Below are positions 1-8,736 of a stretch of 64,000 bases of DNA, one piece after another. Each line of letters begins with the position of its first letter. Positions within the stretch are counted from its first letter, which is position 1. The translations under genes and the position numbers were made by a program. The stretch is from Acidimicrobiales bacterium (lineage in GTDB: Bacteria; Actinomycetota; Acidimicrobiia; Acidimicrobiales; Poriferisodalaceae): assembly GCA_009843525.1 (NCBI GenBank), contig VYDH01000033.1:62001-126000 (forward strand). Direction: 5' to 3'. The notes beneath the pieces were generated by a model. That model was not told the origin of the DNA. It saw only the letters and a program-made list of their open reading frames with translations, and did not search any database.

Positions 1-297
1 CCGTACCGGAAGCCCGCGGCGGTGACGGACGCCCTGGTAGCAGCCGATCTCGATCTTCCGCTTGACGTCCTGGGCGACATCGCGCCGCAGGTCTCCCTCG
101 ACGGCCAGGTTGGCGTCGATGTGGTTGCGGATACGGGCCACCTCGGCATCGGTCAGATCACGCACGCGCGTGCGCTCGGCAATGTTCAGGTCTTCGCAGA
201 TCTGCTGGCTGGCCGAACGACCGATGCCGTAGATGTAGGTGAGCGCGATCTCCACGCGCTTCTCACGCGGTATGTCGACGCCGGCGATTCGGGCCAT
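1..297 (-). CDS. rpsM: 30S ribosomal protein S13 (partial, 3' end off window)
   Basis: The first 99 codons of S13, a head protein of the small subunit that contacts the P-site tRNA and bridges to the 50S. The N-terminus [10 protein letters not shown] and the following helix-two-turn-helix region (TYIYGIGRS) are typical. The ATG lies 18 bases after the rpmJ stop and is preceded by an AGGAG ribosome-binding site, so it is the last visible gene of the ribosomal operon. The C-terminal basic tail lies beyond the left edge. Family assignment is secure. Confidence 0.97.
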   Translation of the reverse strand, partial: MARIAGVDIPREKRVEIALTYIYGIGRSASQQICEDLNIAERTRVRDLTDAEVARIRNHIDANLAVEGDLRRDVAQDVKRKIEIGCYQGVRHRRGLPVR

Positions 298-315
298 CGA
301 TACGGAACTCCTGTC

Positions 316-429
316 TCAGCCTTGCCGCTGCTTGTGTCGCGGGTTCTCACAGATCACCCGGATCCGCCCGTGACGGCGGATGACGCGGCATTTGTCGCAG
401 ATCTTCTTGACGCTCGGACGGACTTTCAT
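316..429 (-). CDS. rpmJ: 50S ribosomal protein L36
   Basis: A 37-residue protein starting [14 protein letters not shown], matching the bacterial L36 length and sequence. The zinc-ribbon ligands are visible (C-x2-C near residues 11-14, then a Cys and a His near 27-33), so this is the zinc-binding form. It binds 23S rRNA in the large subunit. It sits directly between adk and rpsM; in most actinobacteria map and infA lie between adk and rpmJ, and neither is here. A strong hairpin and a TATACT element in the upstream spacer may give it its own transcription control. Confidence 0.95.
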   Translation of the reverse strand: MKVRPSVKKICDKCRVIRRHGRIRVICENPRHKQRQG

Positions 430-459
430 CGGGTGACCTGCGCTGTAGACGAGCGAGCA

Positions 460-465
460 AGTATA
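460..465 (-). promoter_or_regulatory. candidate -10 element before rpmJ
   Basis: Reading the minus strand, TATACT lies about 30 bases upstream of the rpmJ ATG. No convincing -35 TTG motif sits 16-18 bases further up, and the element differs from the TAGC(C/G)T -10 boxes of other operons here. It could restart transcription below the spacer hairpin, but this is a weak call. Confidence 0.25.
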
Positions 466-469
466 GGGG

Positions 470-560
470 TCACGGTGCCGCCTCGATGGCGGCCGCTGGG
501 CTGTTCGTGCGGCCGCCATGGCCGCCAACAAGAGCTCACGGTGCCGCCTCGATGGCGGCC
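470..560 (-). repeat. adk 3'-end direct repeat flanking a strong hairpin
   Basis: A 25-base sequence covering the last codons and TGA stop of adk (536-560) recurs perfectly at 470-494, offset by 66 bases in the adk-rpmJ spacer. Between the copies is a perfect 11-base inverted repeat, ATGGCGGCCGC at 486-496 against GCGGCCGCCAT at 509-519, with a 12-base loop. There is no T-tract after it, so intrinsic termination is uncertain. It may be an attenuator or processing site, or just a duplication scar. It occupies the place where map and infA usually lie. Confidence 0.7.
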
Positions 561-1096
561 ACGATGCGTCCATGGACCTCGGCGGGGGTTCCGAGGCCGT
601 CCACGGAGACCAGCACTCCCTGGTCAGCGAACAGCTTCCGCAGCGGCGCTGTCTCGGCTTCGTACAGCTCCAGGCGCCGGGAGATCGCCTCCGGCGTGTC
701 GTCGGCCCGGCCCCGCTCCAGCATCCGCTGGGTCACCACCTCGTCGGGCACATCCAGGTCGATCGCCCGGTCCACCGTGTTCGGCGCCAGCAGCGCGAAC
801 AGACCGTCGGCCTGGGCCTCAGTGCGAGGGAAGCCGTCGAGCAGGAAACCGGCAGCGGTATCCGGTTCGGTGAGCCGCTCAGCGACGATGCCCAGGATCA
901 GCTCGTCGCTGACCAGGTCGCCAGCGTCCATCACTGCCTTGGCCTGCTGGCCCAGCTCGGTGCCCGCAGCGACGGCGGCGCGCAGCATGTCGCCCGTCGA
1001 GATGTGGGCGATGCCGTAGCGCTCCACCAGCAGCTCGCACTGGGTGCCCTTGCCAGCTCCCTGTTTGCCCAGGATGACCAGCCGTCGCGTGCTCAT
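536..1096 (-). CDS. adk: adenylate kinase (short form)
   Basis: Catalyses ATP + AMP to 2 ADP in the cytoplasm. The P-loop is at residues 10-18 (GKQGAGKGT; the usual GPPG is replaced by GKQG). The AMP-binding region (ISTGDMLR), the FPRT motif near residue 90 and a short LID (ERGRADDT) without zinc cysteines follow. The length of 186 residues fits the short actinobacterial type. Its ATG overlaps the secY TGA by one base (TGATG), so translation is probably coupled to secY, the usual partner gene. Confidence 0.96.
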   Translation of the reverse strand: MSTRRLVILGKQGAGKGTQCELLVERYGIAHISTGDMLRAAVAAGTELGQQAKAVMDAGDLVSDELILGIVAERLTEPDTAAGFLLDGFPRTEAQADGLFALLAPNTVDRAIDLDVPDEVVTQRMLERGRADDTPEAISRRLELYEAETAPLRKLFADQGVLVSVDGLGTPAEVHGRIVAAIEAAP

Positions 1097-2424
1097 CAGG
1101 CCAGGAACCCTTCGTAGTTGCGCATCAGCAACTGGCTGTCGACCTGCTTCATCGTCTCCAGCGCCACACCCGAGGCAATCAGGATCGACACACCGCCGAA
1201 TCCAATGGCTGCACCGGCACCGCCGCTGCCCAGAGCATCGAGGTCACTGGTCAGCGACAACAGCACGCTGGGCAGCAGCGCCACCATGGCAATGAACAGA
1301 GCGCCCGGCAGCGTGATGCGGTTCAGCACCTTGGCCAGATACCGCTCGGTCTGCGGCCCGGGCCGGATGCCGGGAATGAAGCCGCCCTGCTTTCGGATGT
1401 TGTCGGCTTGGCGCACCGGGTCGAACGTGATCGCCGTATAGAAGTAGGCGAAGCCCACGATCAGCCCGCCGAAGAACAGGATGTAGGCGATGTTGTCGGG
1501 CTGGGTCAGGTAGTCGTCGACAGCGGTCTGCAGCCAGCCCCAGTTCGCCACATTCGACAGCAGAACCGGCAGGAACAGGATCGAGCTGGCGAAGATCACC
1601 GGGATCACGCCTGACTGGTTGACCTTCAGCGGGATGTAGGTGTTCTGCCCGCCGTAGAGCCTGCGGCCCACCTGCCGACGGGAGAACTGCACCGGGATGC
1701 GACGCTGGCCCTGCTCGATGAAGATGATGGCCACCATCATTCCCGTGGCCACGATGATTGCCGCCGCCAAGTACACCGTGCCTTGCACCGCCAGCAGGCG
1801 GGCCCCGTCGAAGGGGATCGTGGACACGACCGAGGCAAAGATCAGCAGCGACATGCCATTGCCCACGCCGCGCTGGCTGATCAGCTCGCCCATCCACATG
1901 AGCAGCGCCGTGCCCGCCGTCAGCGACAGGATCACCAGCGCCACGCGATTGAACGTGAAGTCGGGGATGACGATGACACCGGCGGTGTTGCCCAAGGCGG
2001 TGCCCTGGCCCCGCCCGAAGATGAACGTGATGCCCGTGGCCTGCACGAAGGCGATGCCCAGCGTCAGGTAGCGGGTGTACTGCGTCAGCTTCCGCTGCCC
2101 TACCGCACCCTGCTGCTGGAGCTGCTCAAAGCGCGGGATCGCGACGGTGAGGATCTGGATGATGATCGACGCCGTGATGTACGGCATGATCCCCAACGCG
2201 AAGATCGCGAAGTTGGTGAGCGCGCCGCCCGAGAACAGGTTCAGCAGCGCCAGCACGCCGCCGGTCGAGCTGGCTTGCTCGCGCAGCGACACGATGGCGT
2301 CGAAGTCGATGCCCGGCACCGGCACCTGGGAGCCCAGCCTGTACGCCGCAATGATGAACAGCGTGAACATGATCTTCCGGCGCAGATCTGCGATCCGGAA
2401 GATGTTGCGCATGTGGCCGAGCAC
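1096..2424 (-). CDS. secY: protein translocase subunit SecY
   Basis: The ten-helix channel subunit of the SecYEG translocon in the cytoplasmic membrane. The N-terminal amphipathic segment (NIFRIADLRRKI), the plug-region motif VPVPGID and the conserved cytoplasmic loop GIRPGPQTERYL are visible. The length of 442 residues is normal. I chose a GTG start (MLGHMRN...) because AGGGG lies 7 bases upstream. The internal ATG four codons in has no ribosome-binding site. It follows rplO by 9 bases, in the standard spc-operon position. Confidence 0.97.
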   Translation of the reverse strand: MLGHMRNIFRIADLRRKIMFTLFIIAAYRLGSQVPVPGIDFDAIVSLREQASSTGGVLALLNLFSGGALTNFAIFALGIMPYITASIIIQILTVAIPRFEQLQQQGAVGQRKLTQYTRYLTLGIAFVQATGITFIFGRGQGTALGNTAGVIVIPDFTFNRVALVILSLTAGTALLMWMGELISQRGVGNGMSLLIFASVVSTIPFDGARLLAVQGTVYLAAAIIVATGMMVAIIFIEQGQRRIPVQFSRRQVGRRLYGGQNTYIPLKVNQSGVIPVIFASSILFLPVLLSNVANWGWLQTAVDDYLTQPDNIAYILFFGGLIVGFAYFYTAITFDPVRQADNIRKQGGFIPGIRPGPQTERYLAKVLNRITLPGALFIAMVALLPSVLLSLTSDLDALGSGGAGAAIGFGGVSILIASGVALETMKQVDSQLLMRNYEGFLA

Positions 2425-2433
2425 GACGAGCCC

Positions 2434-2925
2434 CTAGCGATTGGTGTGCTGGTTGCCCCGGGCGGGTGGCCGGGGGCCGCCGAAGGTGGGCGGCAGGATC
2501 TCGATGCTCCCACCGGCACTCTCGATGGCTGCGCGGGCCGAGCCGGACACGGCGTGGGCTTTCACCGCGACGGATCGGGTGATCTCGCCACGCCCGAGGA
2601 TCTTGACCATGGCACCCTTGGACACCAAGCCGCGGGCCAGAAGCTCGGCGGGCGTGATCTCGTCGAGACCGCAGTCTTCGAGGGTGTCGAGATTGACCGG
2701 CTGATACTCGACACGAAACGGGTTCTTGAAGCCCTTGCGCTTGGGAATGCGGACCTGCAGCGGCAGCTGGCCGCCCTCGTACCAGATGGGAACGGTGCCG
2801 CGGGCGCGAGTGCCCTTGGTGCCGCGGCCTGCTGTCTTGCCGCCCTTGCCGCTGGTGCCGCGCGCTACCCGCCTGCGCTTGCGCTTCGATCCCGGCGGCG
2901 GGGCCAGATCATGCAGTCTCAGCAT
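2434..2925 (-). CDS. rplO: 50S ribosomal protein L15
   Basis: A large-subunit assembly protein of 163 residues. The N-terminus [15 protein letters not shown] and the basic, glycine-rich segment around residues 18-40 (GTSGKGGKTAGRG) are diagnostic. The ATG at 2925 is preceded by a near-perfect AGGAGGT five bases upstream, although it lies inside the end of rpmD, giving a 17-base overlap. The C-terminus runs PPTFGGPRPPARGN, slightly longer than average. Confidence 0.96.
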   Translation of the reverse strand: MLRLHDLAPPPGSKRKRRRVARGTSGKGGKTAGRGTKGTRARGTVPIWYEGGQLPLQVRIPKRKGFKNPFRVEYQPVNLDTLEDCGLDEITPAELLARGLVSKGAMVKILGRGEITRSVAVKAHAVSGSARAAIESAGGSIEILPPTFGGPRPPARGNQHTNR

Positions 2926-3181
2926 CGCTGACCTCCTGAGCTGTGACGGATTCGCCTGCAACATTCTCGACGGCGATCAGATGGCGCACCTTGCGCAGCA
3001 TGCCGCGGATCTCGGGTCGATCCGGCAGGGTATGGCTGCGGCCGATCTTGCCCAGCCCAAGCGCCCGCAGCGCACCGCGCGCCTTGGGCTTCGCCCCGAT
3101 GCCCGATCGGACCTGGGTCACCAGGATCTGGCCGGTGCCGTGCTGACTCGAAATGGGCTGGTTCGAACTCGGCGCGCTCAT
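2909..3181 (-). CDS. rpmD: 50S ribosomal protein L30
   Basis: The L30 core ([10 protein letters not shown] ... [10 protein letters not shown] ... [11 protein letters not shown]) occupies about residues 20-75. At 90 residues the protein is longer than the usual 60, with a polar N-terminal extension and a short acidic tail ([13 protein letters not shown]). Its ATG overlaps the rpsE TGA by four bases and its end overlaps rplO by 17 bases, a tightly coupled trio. Confidence 0.93.
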   Translation of the reverse strand: MSAPSSNQPISSQHGTGQILVTQVRSGIGAKPKARGALRALGLGKIGRSHTLPDRPEIRGMLRKVRHLIAVENVAGESVTAQEVSDAETA

Positions 3182-3870
3182 GACGGGGCCCCTGCGGAGG
3201 CATCGCTCAGCTTGCGCGTGCGCTCTGTCTCGCGGTATGCCTCGAGCAGACCGGCGGGGATGCACTCCTCGGGCGACAGCCCGCGCAGCTTGGCCACCTC
3301 GTCAGGACGCTTGAGGGCCGCCAAGCCCGCGATCGTGGCTCGGGCGACGTTGATGTGATTGGAGGAGCCGAGCGACTTGGCCAGCACATCGCTGATGCCT
3401 GCCTCCTCGAGGATCGCCCTGGCGGCGCCGCCGGCAATGACGCCGGTACCGGGCGCCGCCGGCTGCAGCAGCACCTTGCCGGCACCCATCACTCCCAGCA
3501 CGGGATGGACGATGGTGGAGCCGGCCAGAGGGACCTCGAACAGGCTCTTGCGGGCCTCTTCGGTGCCCTTCTGGATCGCCAACGGCACTTCTTTGGCCTT
3601 GCCGTAACCCAGGCCGACCCGGCCCGCGCCGTCGCCGATCACCACGAGTGCGGAGAACGAGAAGCGGCGACCGCCCTTGACCACCTTGGCCACACGGTTG
3701 ATGTCGATGACCCGCGATTCACGCAGACCGTCGTCGCCGCTGTTGCGGGGGTTGTCGAATTGGCGATCGCGCGGGCGACGGCCGCCCCGCTCGCGTTCGT
3801 TGCCGCCGCCGGCTTCATTGCCGCTGCGCGGTTGAGAAGGGCCGGGCTGTGAGGTTGGTGCGTCTGTCAC
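3178..3870 (-). CDS. rpsE: 30S ribosomal protein S5
   Basis: S5 shapes mRNA entry and decoding fidelity. The double-stranded RNA-binding segment ([22 protein letters not shown]) and the second domain ([15 protein letters not shown]) are clear. I place the start at a GTG with GGGAGG upstream. This gives 230 residues with an Arg/Gly/Asn-rich extension of about 50 residues before the core ([14 protein letters not shown]), longer than the roughly 170-200 residue norm. It overlaps rpmD by four bases. Confidence 0.95.
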   Translation of the reverse strand: MTDAPTSQPGPSQPRSGNEAGGGNERERGGRRPRDRQFDNPRNSGDDGLRESRVIDINRVAKVVKGGRRFSFSALVVIGDGAGRVGLGYGKAKEVPLAIQKGTEEARKSLFEVPLAGSTIVHPVLGVMGAGKVLLQPAAPGTGVIAGGAARAILEEAGISDVLAKSLGSSNHINVARATIAGLAALKRPDEVAKLRGLSPEECIPAGLLEAYRETERTRKLSDASAGAPS

Positions 3871-3880
3871 GAGTCCTCCC

Positions 3881-4234
3881 TCAGAACTCCAGGCCGCCCG
3901 CACGGGCAGCATCTGCAAGGGCCGCGACGCGGCCGTGATAGCGGTTCCCGCCCCGGTCGAAGGTGACCGTGGTGGTGCCAGCCGCCTGAGCCCGCTCGGC
4001 GATGAGCCGACCGATCTCGCCGGCGGACGCGATGTTGCCGCCACCGGTCACTCCGGCTTCGCGCGACGACGCAGCAGCCAGTGTGCGGCCTGCGTCGTCG
4101 TCGATGAGTTGGGCGCTGATATGCCGGTTGGACCGGTGCACTGCCAGGCGCGGGCGCGCTGCGGTGCCGGCGATCTTCTTGCGGACGCGACGGCGGCGCC
4201 GATCACGCCGGGCCGCCTTCGTGGGAGCACTCAC
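3881..4234 (-). CDS. rplR: 50S ribosomal protein L18
   Basis: L18 anchors 5S rRNA in the central protuberance. It has 117 residues with an Arg/Lys-rich N-terminus ([12 protein letters not shown]) and the L18 core ([19 protein letters not shown]) ending in the typical [13 protein letters not shown] segment. The GTG start overlaps the rplF TGA as GTGA, so the two genes are translationally coupled. Confidence 0.96.
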   Translation of the reverse strand: MSAPTKAARRDRRRRRVRKKIAGTAARPRLAVHRSNRHISAQLIDDDAGRTLAAASSREAGVTGGGNIASAGEIGRLIAERAQAAGTTTVTFDRGGNRYHGRVAALADAARAGGLEF

Positions 4235-4812
4235 TTCGCCGCCTTTCCGGCTTTGCGCAGCACGCGCTCGTCGACGTAGCGGATGCCCTTGCCCTTGTAG
4301 GGCTCGGGCTTGCGCAGCGCACGGATGTTGGCCGCGACCTGCCCGACGAGCTGCTTGTCGATGCCCTTCACGATGATGGACGTCTGGTTCGGCACCTCGA
4401 AGCTGATGCCGTCGGGTGCCGTCACCGGCACGGTGTGACTGAATCCCAGCGACAGCTCGAGTGCCGATGACCCGCGGGCTGCTGCGCGGTATCCCACGCC
4501 GACAATCTGCAGTTCCTTGGAGAAGCCCTGCGACACCCCCTGCACCATGTTGGCGACCAGTGCCCGGCTCAGGCCGTGCAGCGACCGCTGCGAGCGGCTG
4601 TCATCGGCGCGCTCCACGACGACCTGGCCGCCGCCTTCCGGGTCGTCGACGCGCACACGGATGCCCGCGGCCAACTCCCGCTGGAGCTCGCCTCCCGGTC
4701 CGCGGACGGTCACCACGTCGCCAGCCACGGAACCGGCGACATCGGGGGCTGGTTCGGCCGTCACCGTCACCCCGTCGGGAATCGAGATGGGCGTCTTGCC
4801 CACGCGTGACAT
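4231..4812 (-). CDS. rplF: 50S ribosomal protein L6
   Basis: L6 lies near the factor-binding site of the 50S. It begins [15 protein letters not shown] and carries the signature [11 protein letters not shown] near its C-terminus. The length of 193 residues is slightly above the usual 178-180 because of an Ala/Gly/Val insertion around residues 20-40. AGGAGG lies 6 bases before the ATG, and the rpsH stop is 9 bases upstream. Confidence 0.97.
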   Translation of the reverse strand: MSRVGKTPISIPDGVTVTAEPAPDVAGSVAGDVVTVRGPGGELQRELAAGIRVRVDDPEGGGQVVVERADDSRSQRSLHGLSRALVANMVQGVSQGFSKELQIVGVGYRAAARGSSALELSLGFSHTVPVTAPDGISFEVPNQTSIIVKGIDKQLVGQVAANIRALRKPEPYKGKGIRYVDERVLRKAGKAAK

Positions 4813-4821
4813 CGCCGCCTC

Positions 4822-5226
4822 CTACCAGACGTAACAGAGGATCTCGCCGCCCATGCGGTTGCGGCGAGCTTCGCGATCGGTCATCAGGCCCCGGCTCGTT
4901 GACAGCACGGCTATGCCGAGGCCGCCGAGCACGCGGGGAACCTTGTCGGACTTGGTGTACACCCGCAACCCGGGCTTGGAGATGCGCTGCAGCCCCGAGA
5001 TGGTGCGGTCCCGGTCACCGGTGTACTTCAGGTTGATGGTGAGCGTCCGGGCGGGGCTGTCGGTGCCGTCGCTCACCTGGTAGTCGCTCACGTAGCCCTC
5101 GCGCTTGAGGATCGCCGCCAGGCGCTCCTTCTGCTTGGAGGACGGCATGGCCACCTCATCTTTGAACACCATGTTGGCGTTGCGAATGCGGGTGAGCATG
5201 TCCGCAATGGGGTCGGTCATCGACAT
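4822..5226 (-). CDS. rpsH: 30S ribosomal protein S8
   Basis: An early-assembly 16S-binding protein and, in enterics, the spc-operon repressor. The N-terminus [16 protein letters not shown] and the C-terminal [13 protein letters not shown] ... GGEILCYVW are diagnostic. Two in-frame ATGs are 6 bases apart. I chose the first because GGGAGGT is 6 bases upstream of it. It has 134 residues. Confidence 0.97.
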   Translation of the reverse strand: MSMTDPIADMLTRIRNANMVFKDEVAMPSSKQKERLAAILKREGYVSDYQVSDGTDSPARTLTINLKYTGDRDRTISGLQRISKPGLRVYTKSDKVPRVLGGLGIAVLSTSRGLMTDREARRNRMGGEILCYVW

Positions 5227-5239
5227 GTGCGCACCTCCC

Positions 5240-5425
5240 TCACCAGCTGGCCTTCGTCACGCCGGGCACCTCGCCGGCATGGACCATCTCTCGCAGGCAC
5301 ACTCGGCACAGCCCGAACTTGCGGTATACCGACCGCGGTCGGCCGCACACGCGGCAGCGCGTGTAGGCGCGCACCTTGAATTTGGGGGTGCGCTGCTGCT
5401 TGTTGACGAGTGCCTTCTTGGCCAT
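5240..5425 (-). CDS. rpsZ: 30S ribosomal protein S14 type Z (zinc form)
   Basis: A 61-residue short S14 with two CxxC pairs (CRVCGRP near residue 24 and CRVC near residue 40), so it is the zinc-binding C+ paralogue usual in actinobacterial spc operons. It starts [11 protein letters not shown]. Any zinc-independent S14 paralogue would be elsewhere in the genome. The ribosome-binding site is weak (AAGG). Confidence 0.96.
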   Translation of the reverse strand: MAKKALVNKQQRTPKFKVRAYTRCRVCGRPRSVYRKFGLCRVCLREMVHAGEVPGVTKASW

Positions 5426-5470
5426 CGGTACTGCCTTTGTTGAATAGGGGCCTGGTGAAATAGCCGGGCG

Positions 5471-6106
5471 CTAGGTCGTTGGGTTTTGGCGGAATGGAAA
5501 GCCGAGCGCAACCAGCAGGGCACGTCCGCCCTCGTCGTCGACGGCTGACGTCACGAGGGTGATGTCCATGCCGCGGATCTGGTTGACGCTGTCGTAGTCG
5601 ATCTCGGGAAAGACCAGCTGTTCGGTGAGGCCGAACGTGTAGTTGCCGTGGCCGTCAAAGCTGCGCGGCGAGAGACCCCGGAAGTCGCGGATACGAGGGA
5701 TGGCCAACGACACGAGACGGTCGTAGAACTCCCACATCCGGTCACGGCGCATGGTGACGCGGGCACCGATCGCGTTGCCCTCGCGCAGCTTGAACCCTGC
5801 GATCGACTGCTTCGCCCGGGTGATCGCCGGCCGCTGACCGCAGATGCGGCTGAGGTCGTCGATGGCGCCCTCGAGCAGGCCCCGGTTCGTCAGCGCAGCG
5901 CCGACGCCCATGTTCACGCTGATCTTCGTCAGCGTGGGCACCTGCATCACGTTCGCGAGCCCGAGCTCGTCCCGCAGTTGCGCGCGGACGGTGTCGCGGT
6001 AGAGCACTTTCATCCGGGGCTCGGGCCGCTCGTTGCCGCCGGTGTCGGACGGAGCGAGGGAGGCGGCATCGGTCTGGGCATCGGCCTGGGCCTCGGTCAC
6101 GCTCAT
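5471..6106 (-). CDS. rplE: 50S ribosomal protein L5
   Basis: L5 binds 5S rRNA and contacts P-site tRNA. The core begins at [15 protein letters not shown] and includes [13 protein letters not shown] and the [15 protein letters not shown] segment. The chosen ATG, with GGAGGAG upstream and a four-base overlap with rplX, gives 211 residues. That includes about 35 extra N-terminal residues rich in Ala, Asp, Glu and Thr, an acidic extension not in the usual ~180-residue protein. Confidence 0.96.
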   Translation of the reverse strand: MSVTEAQADAQTDAASLAPSDTGGNERPEPRMKVLYRDTVRAQLRDELGLANVMQVPTLTKISVNMGVGAALTNRGLLEGAIDDLSRICGQRPAITRAKQSIAGFKLREGNAIGARVTMRRDRMWEFYDRLVSLAIPRIRDFRGLSPRSFDGHGNYTFGLTEQLVFPEIDYDSVNQIRGMDITLVTSAVDDEGGRALLVALGFPFRQNPTT

Positions 6107-6441
6107 GGCAGCTCCTCCCCCGAGACACGGTGGTAACGCACCTTGCGGCCGCCCTCGAAGCGGAAACCGACCCGGCCGGGCTGGCCCGTTCGCGGGCACA
6201 CCACCGACACATTCGACACGTCGATCGGCAGCAGGTAGTCGATGATCTGGCCCTCCTGGTTCTGCTGGGAGGGCTTCTGGTGCTTGTGCCCCACGTTCAC
6301 GCCTTCCACCGTGAGGCGGCGGCGCGCCAGATCCACCGACACGACTTCGCCTTCCCGGCCCTTGTCAGGGCCGGAGATCACGCGCACGGTGTCGCCTTTG
6401 CGGACTCGCAGCCGCGGCAGCTGGTTCTTCTGGCGTGCCAT
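6103..6441 (-). CDS. rplX: 50S ribosomal protein L24
   Basis: An initiator of 50S assembly. The KOW motif is seen at residues 12-30 ([20 protein letters not shown]), followed by [18 protein letters not shown]. It has 112 residues. The ATG follows the rplN stop by 13 bases with GGGGGTG upstream, and its TGA overlaps rplE. Confidence 0.96.
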   Translation of the reverse strand: MARQKNQLPRLRVRKGDTVRVISGPDKGREGEVVSVDLARRRLTVEGVNVGHKHQKPSQQNQEGQIIDYLLPIDVSNVSVVCPRTGQPGRVGFRFEGGRKVRYHRVSGEELP

Positions 6442-6454
6442 CACGTCACCCCCA

Positions 6455-6823
6455 TCACAGAACTTCCGGGGCGAGCGACACGATGCGCATGAAGCGTTTG
6501 TCGCGCAGCTCGCGGCCGACGGGGCCGAAGATGCGGGTGCCACGCGGCTGGCGGTTGTCGTCGACGAGCACGGCGGCGTTCTCGTCGAAGCGGATATAGC
6601 TGCCGTCGGGGCGCCTGCGCTGCTTGCGCGTGCGCACCACTACGCAGCGCACCACCTCGCCCTTGCGCACGGCAGCGCCCGGGATGGCGTCCTTCACAGT
6701 GGCGATGAACACGTCGCCGATCGAGGCATAGCGCCGACCCGTGCCGCCGAGCACGCGAATGCACAGCACCTCGCGGGCGCCGGAGTTGTCGGCGACTTTG
6801 AGTCGGGACTCTTGCTGGATCAT
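6455..6823 (-). CDS. rplN: 50S ribosomal protein L14
   Basis: It lies at the 30S-50S interface. It begins [16 protein letters not shown] and contains [20 protein letters not shown] and the C-terminal [11 protein letters not shown], all standard. The length of 122 residues is exactly the family norm. It lies 18 bases after rpsQ. Confidence 0.98.
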   Translation of the reverse strand: MIQQESRLKVADNSGAREVLCIRVLGGTGRRYASIGDVFIATVKDAIPGAAVRKGEVVRCVVVRTRKQRRRPDGSYIRFDENAAVLVDDNRQPRGTRIFGPVGRELRDKRFMRIVSLAPEVL

Positions 6824-6841
6824 GACCTCGCTGCCTTCACC

Positions 6842-7111
6842 TCATCGGGCCCGTTCGATGATCTCCACCAGGCGCCAGCGCTTGGTCTTCGAGATCGGCC
6901 GGGTTTCCATGACACGCACCCGGTCGCCCGGACGCGTGTCTCCAGCGGGGTCGTGGACGTACAGCTTCTTGGTGCGCTGAACGGTCTTGAAGTAGCGGGG
7001 GTGGCGCACACGCTCGGTCACCGAGACGACCGCCGTGCGGTCCATCTTGGTGGAGGTGACGATGCCCTCGCGCACCTTGCGCCGGTTGCGCTCGACAGTC
7101 TCGGTGCTCAT
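6842..7111 (-). CDS. rpsQ: 30S ribosomal protein S17
   Basis: A primary 16S rRNA binder. The OB-fold core is recognisable (REGIVTSTKMDRTAVVSV ... YFKTVQRTKKLYVHD) with the conserved GDRVRVMETRPISKTKRW. It has 89 residues. The ATG overlaps the rpmC TGA by four bases. Confidence 0.97.
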   Translation of the reverse strand: MSTETVERNRRKVREGIVTSTKMDRTAVVSVTERVRHPRYFKTVQRTKKLYVHDPAGDTRPGDRVRVMETRPISKTKRWRLVEIIERAR

Positions 7112-7431
7112 GACGGATCTCCTGTGGAAGCTGCGCTGCTCGCGGCCGAGCCCTGCTCTGGGTCATCCGACGAGCCGGCAAGATCAGCGGCCGAGCCCTG
7201 CACGGGGCCACCCGATGGGCCCAACAGCACATCGGCGGCTGCAATCTCACGCTCGCGCAGCACGGTGTGAATGCGGGCGATATCGCGCTTGGTGGCGGCC
7301 ACCTGCGCGGAGTTGTCGAGCTGCCCGGTCGCGAATGCGAAACGCAGGTTGAACAGCTCCTTCTTGGCACTGTCCAGTTCGTCGAGCAGCTGATCGTCCG
7401 ACAAGGTCCGGAGCGTCGCGGCCTTCGCCAT
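7108..7431 (-). CDS. rpmC: 50S ribosomal protein L29 with C-terminal extension
   Basis: The two-helix L29 core is residues 1-67 (LRTLSDDQLLDELDSAKKE, LFNLRFAFATGQL). L29 borders the polypeptide exit tunnel. It has 107 residues; after the core comes a Gly/Ser/Ala/Asp tail with an internal 15-residue near-repeat (QGSAAD... and QGSAAS...), which the family normally lacks. The ATG overlaps the rplP stop by one base. Confidence 0.94.
   Translation of the reverse strand: MAKAATLRTLSDDQLLDELDSAKKELFNLRFAFATGQLDNSAQVAATKRDIARIHTVLREREIAAADVLLGPSGGPVQGSAADLAGSSDDPEQGSAASSAASTGDPS
7142..7220 (-). repeat. 45-base near-repeat in the rpmC tail
   Basis: The 15-base GCGGCCGAGCCCTGC (plus strand) at 7142 recurs at 7187, and the following bases are similar (GGTCATCCGA against GCCACCCGAT). 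The offset of 45 bases keeps frame, so it lengthens the L29 tail by one 15-residue unit. It looks like an in-frame tandem duplication within the coding sequence. Confidence 0.6.
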
Positions 7432-7847
7432 CAGATGGCCTCCTCTCGGGAGATCACCCGTGCGCGGATGGGCAGCTTCTGTATGGCGCGTTCCATGGCG
7501 CCCCGGGCCAGCTCGGCGTTCACGCCGCCCAGCTCGAACATCACACGGCCGGGCTTCACCACGGCCACCCACTTCTCCGGATTGCCCTTGCCCGAGCCCA
7601 TGCGGGTCTCCGCAGGCTTTGCGGTCACGGGCTTGTCGGGGAAGATGTTGATCCAGACCTTCCCGCCGCGCTTGACGTGACGGGTCATGGCAATGCGGGC
7701 CGCTTCGATCTGGCGGGCCGTGATCCAGCCGGGCTCCAGCGCCTGGATGCCGTAGTCGCCGAAGTGCACGGCTGTGCCGCCCTTGGTGCGGCCCTTCATG
7801 CGACCGCGATGCGCCTTGCGGTGCTTGACCTTGCGAGGCATCAGCAT
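7431..7847 (-). CDS. rplP: 50S ribosomal protein L16
   Basis: L16 helps position A-site tRNA. It has 138 residues and starts [15 protein letters not shown]. The conserved [22 protein letters not shown] and [15 protein letters not shown] are present, and the Arg in the [12 protein letters not shown] loop is intact. It overlaps rpsC by one base (TGATG). Confidence 0.97.
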   Translation of the reverse strand: MLMPRKVKHRKAHRGRMKGRTKGGTAVHFGDYGIQALEPGWITARQIEAARIAMTRHVKRGGKVWINIFPDKPVTAKPAETRMGSGKGNPEKWVAVVKPGRVMFELGGVNAELARGAMERAIQKLPIRARVISREEAI

Positions 7848-8734
7848 CAGTCGTCTCCCGGCCTGAAGTTGGGCGTCTGGGACTGATCGCGCGTGGCCCG
7901 CTCGATCTGCTCCTCCTCTTCAAGCAGGCGCTCGAATTCGGGATCGGCCTCGCGCAGCAGCGGGACGGGTTCTTCGGGCAGATCCTCGAGATCGCCCCGG
8001 CGACCGGCCGAGGAGACGACGCCTCCGGGAGGTGCGCCGTCGCCTGACGTCTGGCCAGTGGCCATGGCCGCCTCACGGTGAATGCGCTCGTCGGAGGACA
8101 CCTTGTAGGGAAGGATGTCGCCCTTGTAGAGCCACACCTTCACGCCGATGCGACCCGCCGTGGTGCGGGCTTCGCGGAAGCCGTAGTCGATGTCGGCGCG
8201 CAGTGTGTGCAGCGGCACCCGGCCTTCGCGGTACCACTCGGTGCGTGCCATCTCCGAGCCGCCGAGCCGGCCTGAGCACTGCACCCGGATGCCGAGCGCA
8301 CCGGCCTTCTGGGCGTTCTGCACGGCGCGCTTCATGGCCCGCCGGAAAGCGACGCGGCCAGCGAGCTGATCCGCGACACCCTGAGCGATGAGCGCTGCCT
8401 CGAGCTCGGGCTGCTTGATCTCCTGGATGTTCAACTGGACCTTGGGGTTGCCCGAGATCTTGCCGAGCTTCGTGCGGAGCCGATCGGCCTCGCTCCCCCT
8501 GCGGCCGATGACGATGCCCGGCCGGGCCGTATGCACGTCGACGCGCAGGCGATCCCGGGTTCGCTCCACCTCGATACGGCTGATCGCGGCATGCGGCAGC
8601 TCAGTCCGCAGGAAGTCGCGGATCTTCCAATCCTCGATGAGATAGTCCTGATACTCCTTGTCGGCGTACCAGCGCGACTTCCAGTCGGTGGTGATTCCCA
8701 AGCGGAAGCCGTACGGGTTGACCTTCTGACCCAT
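7847..8734 (-). CDS. rpsC: 30S ribosomal protein S3
   Basis: S3 lines the mRNA entry tunnel. It starts [15 protein letters not shown]. The KH domain signature ([15 protein letters not shown]) is near residue 75 and the C-terminal domain ([31 protein letters not shown]) follows. At 295 residues it exceeds the ~210-275 residue norm through a tail rich in Glu, Asp, Gly and Pro ([19 protein letters not shown]). Confidence 0.96.
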   Translation of the reverse strand: MGQKVNPYGFRLGITTDWKSRWYADKEYQDYLIEDWKIRDFLRTELPHAAISRIEVERTRDRLRVDVHTARPGIVIGRRGSEADRLRTKLGKISGNPKVQLNIQEIKQPELEAALIAQGVADQLAGRVAFRRAMKRAVQNAQKAGALGIRVQCSGRLGGSEMARTEWYREGRVPLHTLRADIDYGFREARTTAGRIGVKVWLYKGDILPYKVSSDERIHREAAMATGQTSGDGAPPGGVVSSAGRRGDLEDLPEEPVPLLREADPEFERLLEEEEQIERATRDQSQTPNFRPGDD

Positions 8735-8736
8735 GA

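Noticed and set aside
470-560. Direct repeats around adk/rpmJ considered as a CRISPR-like array
   Set aside because: Only two copies, one inside a coding end, with no regular spacers and no cas genes anywhere in the window.
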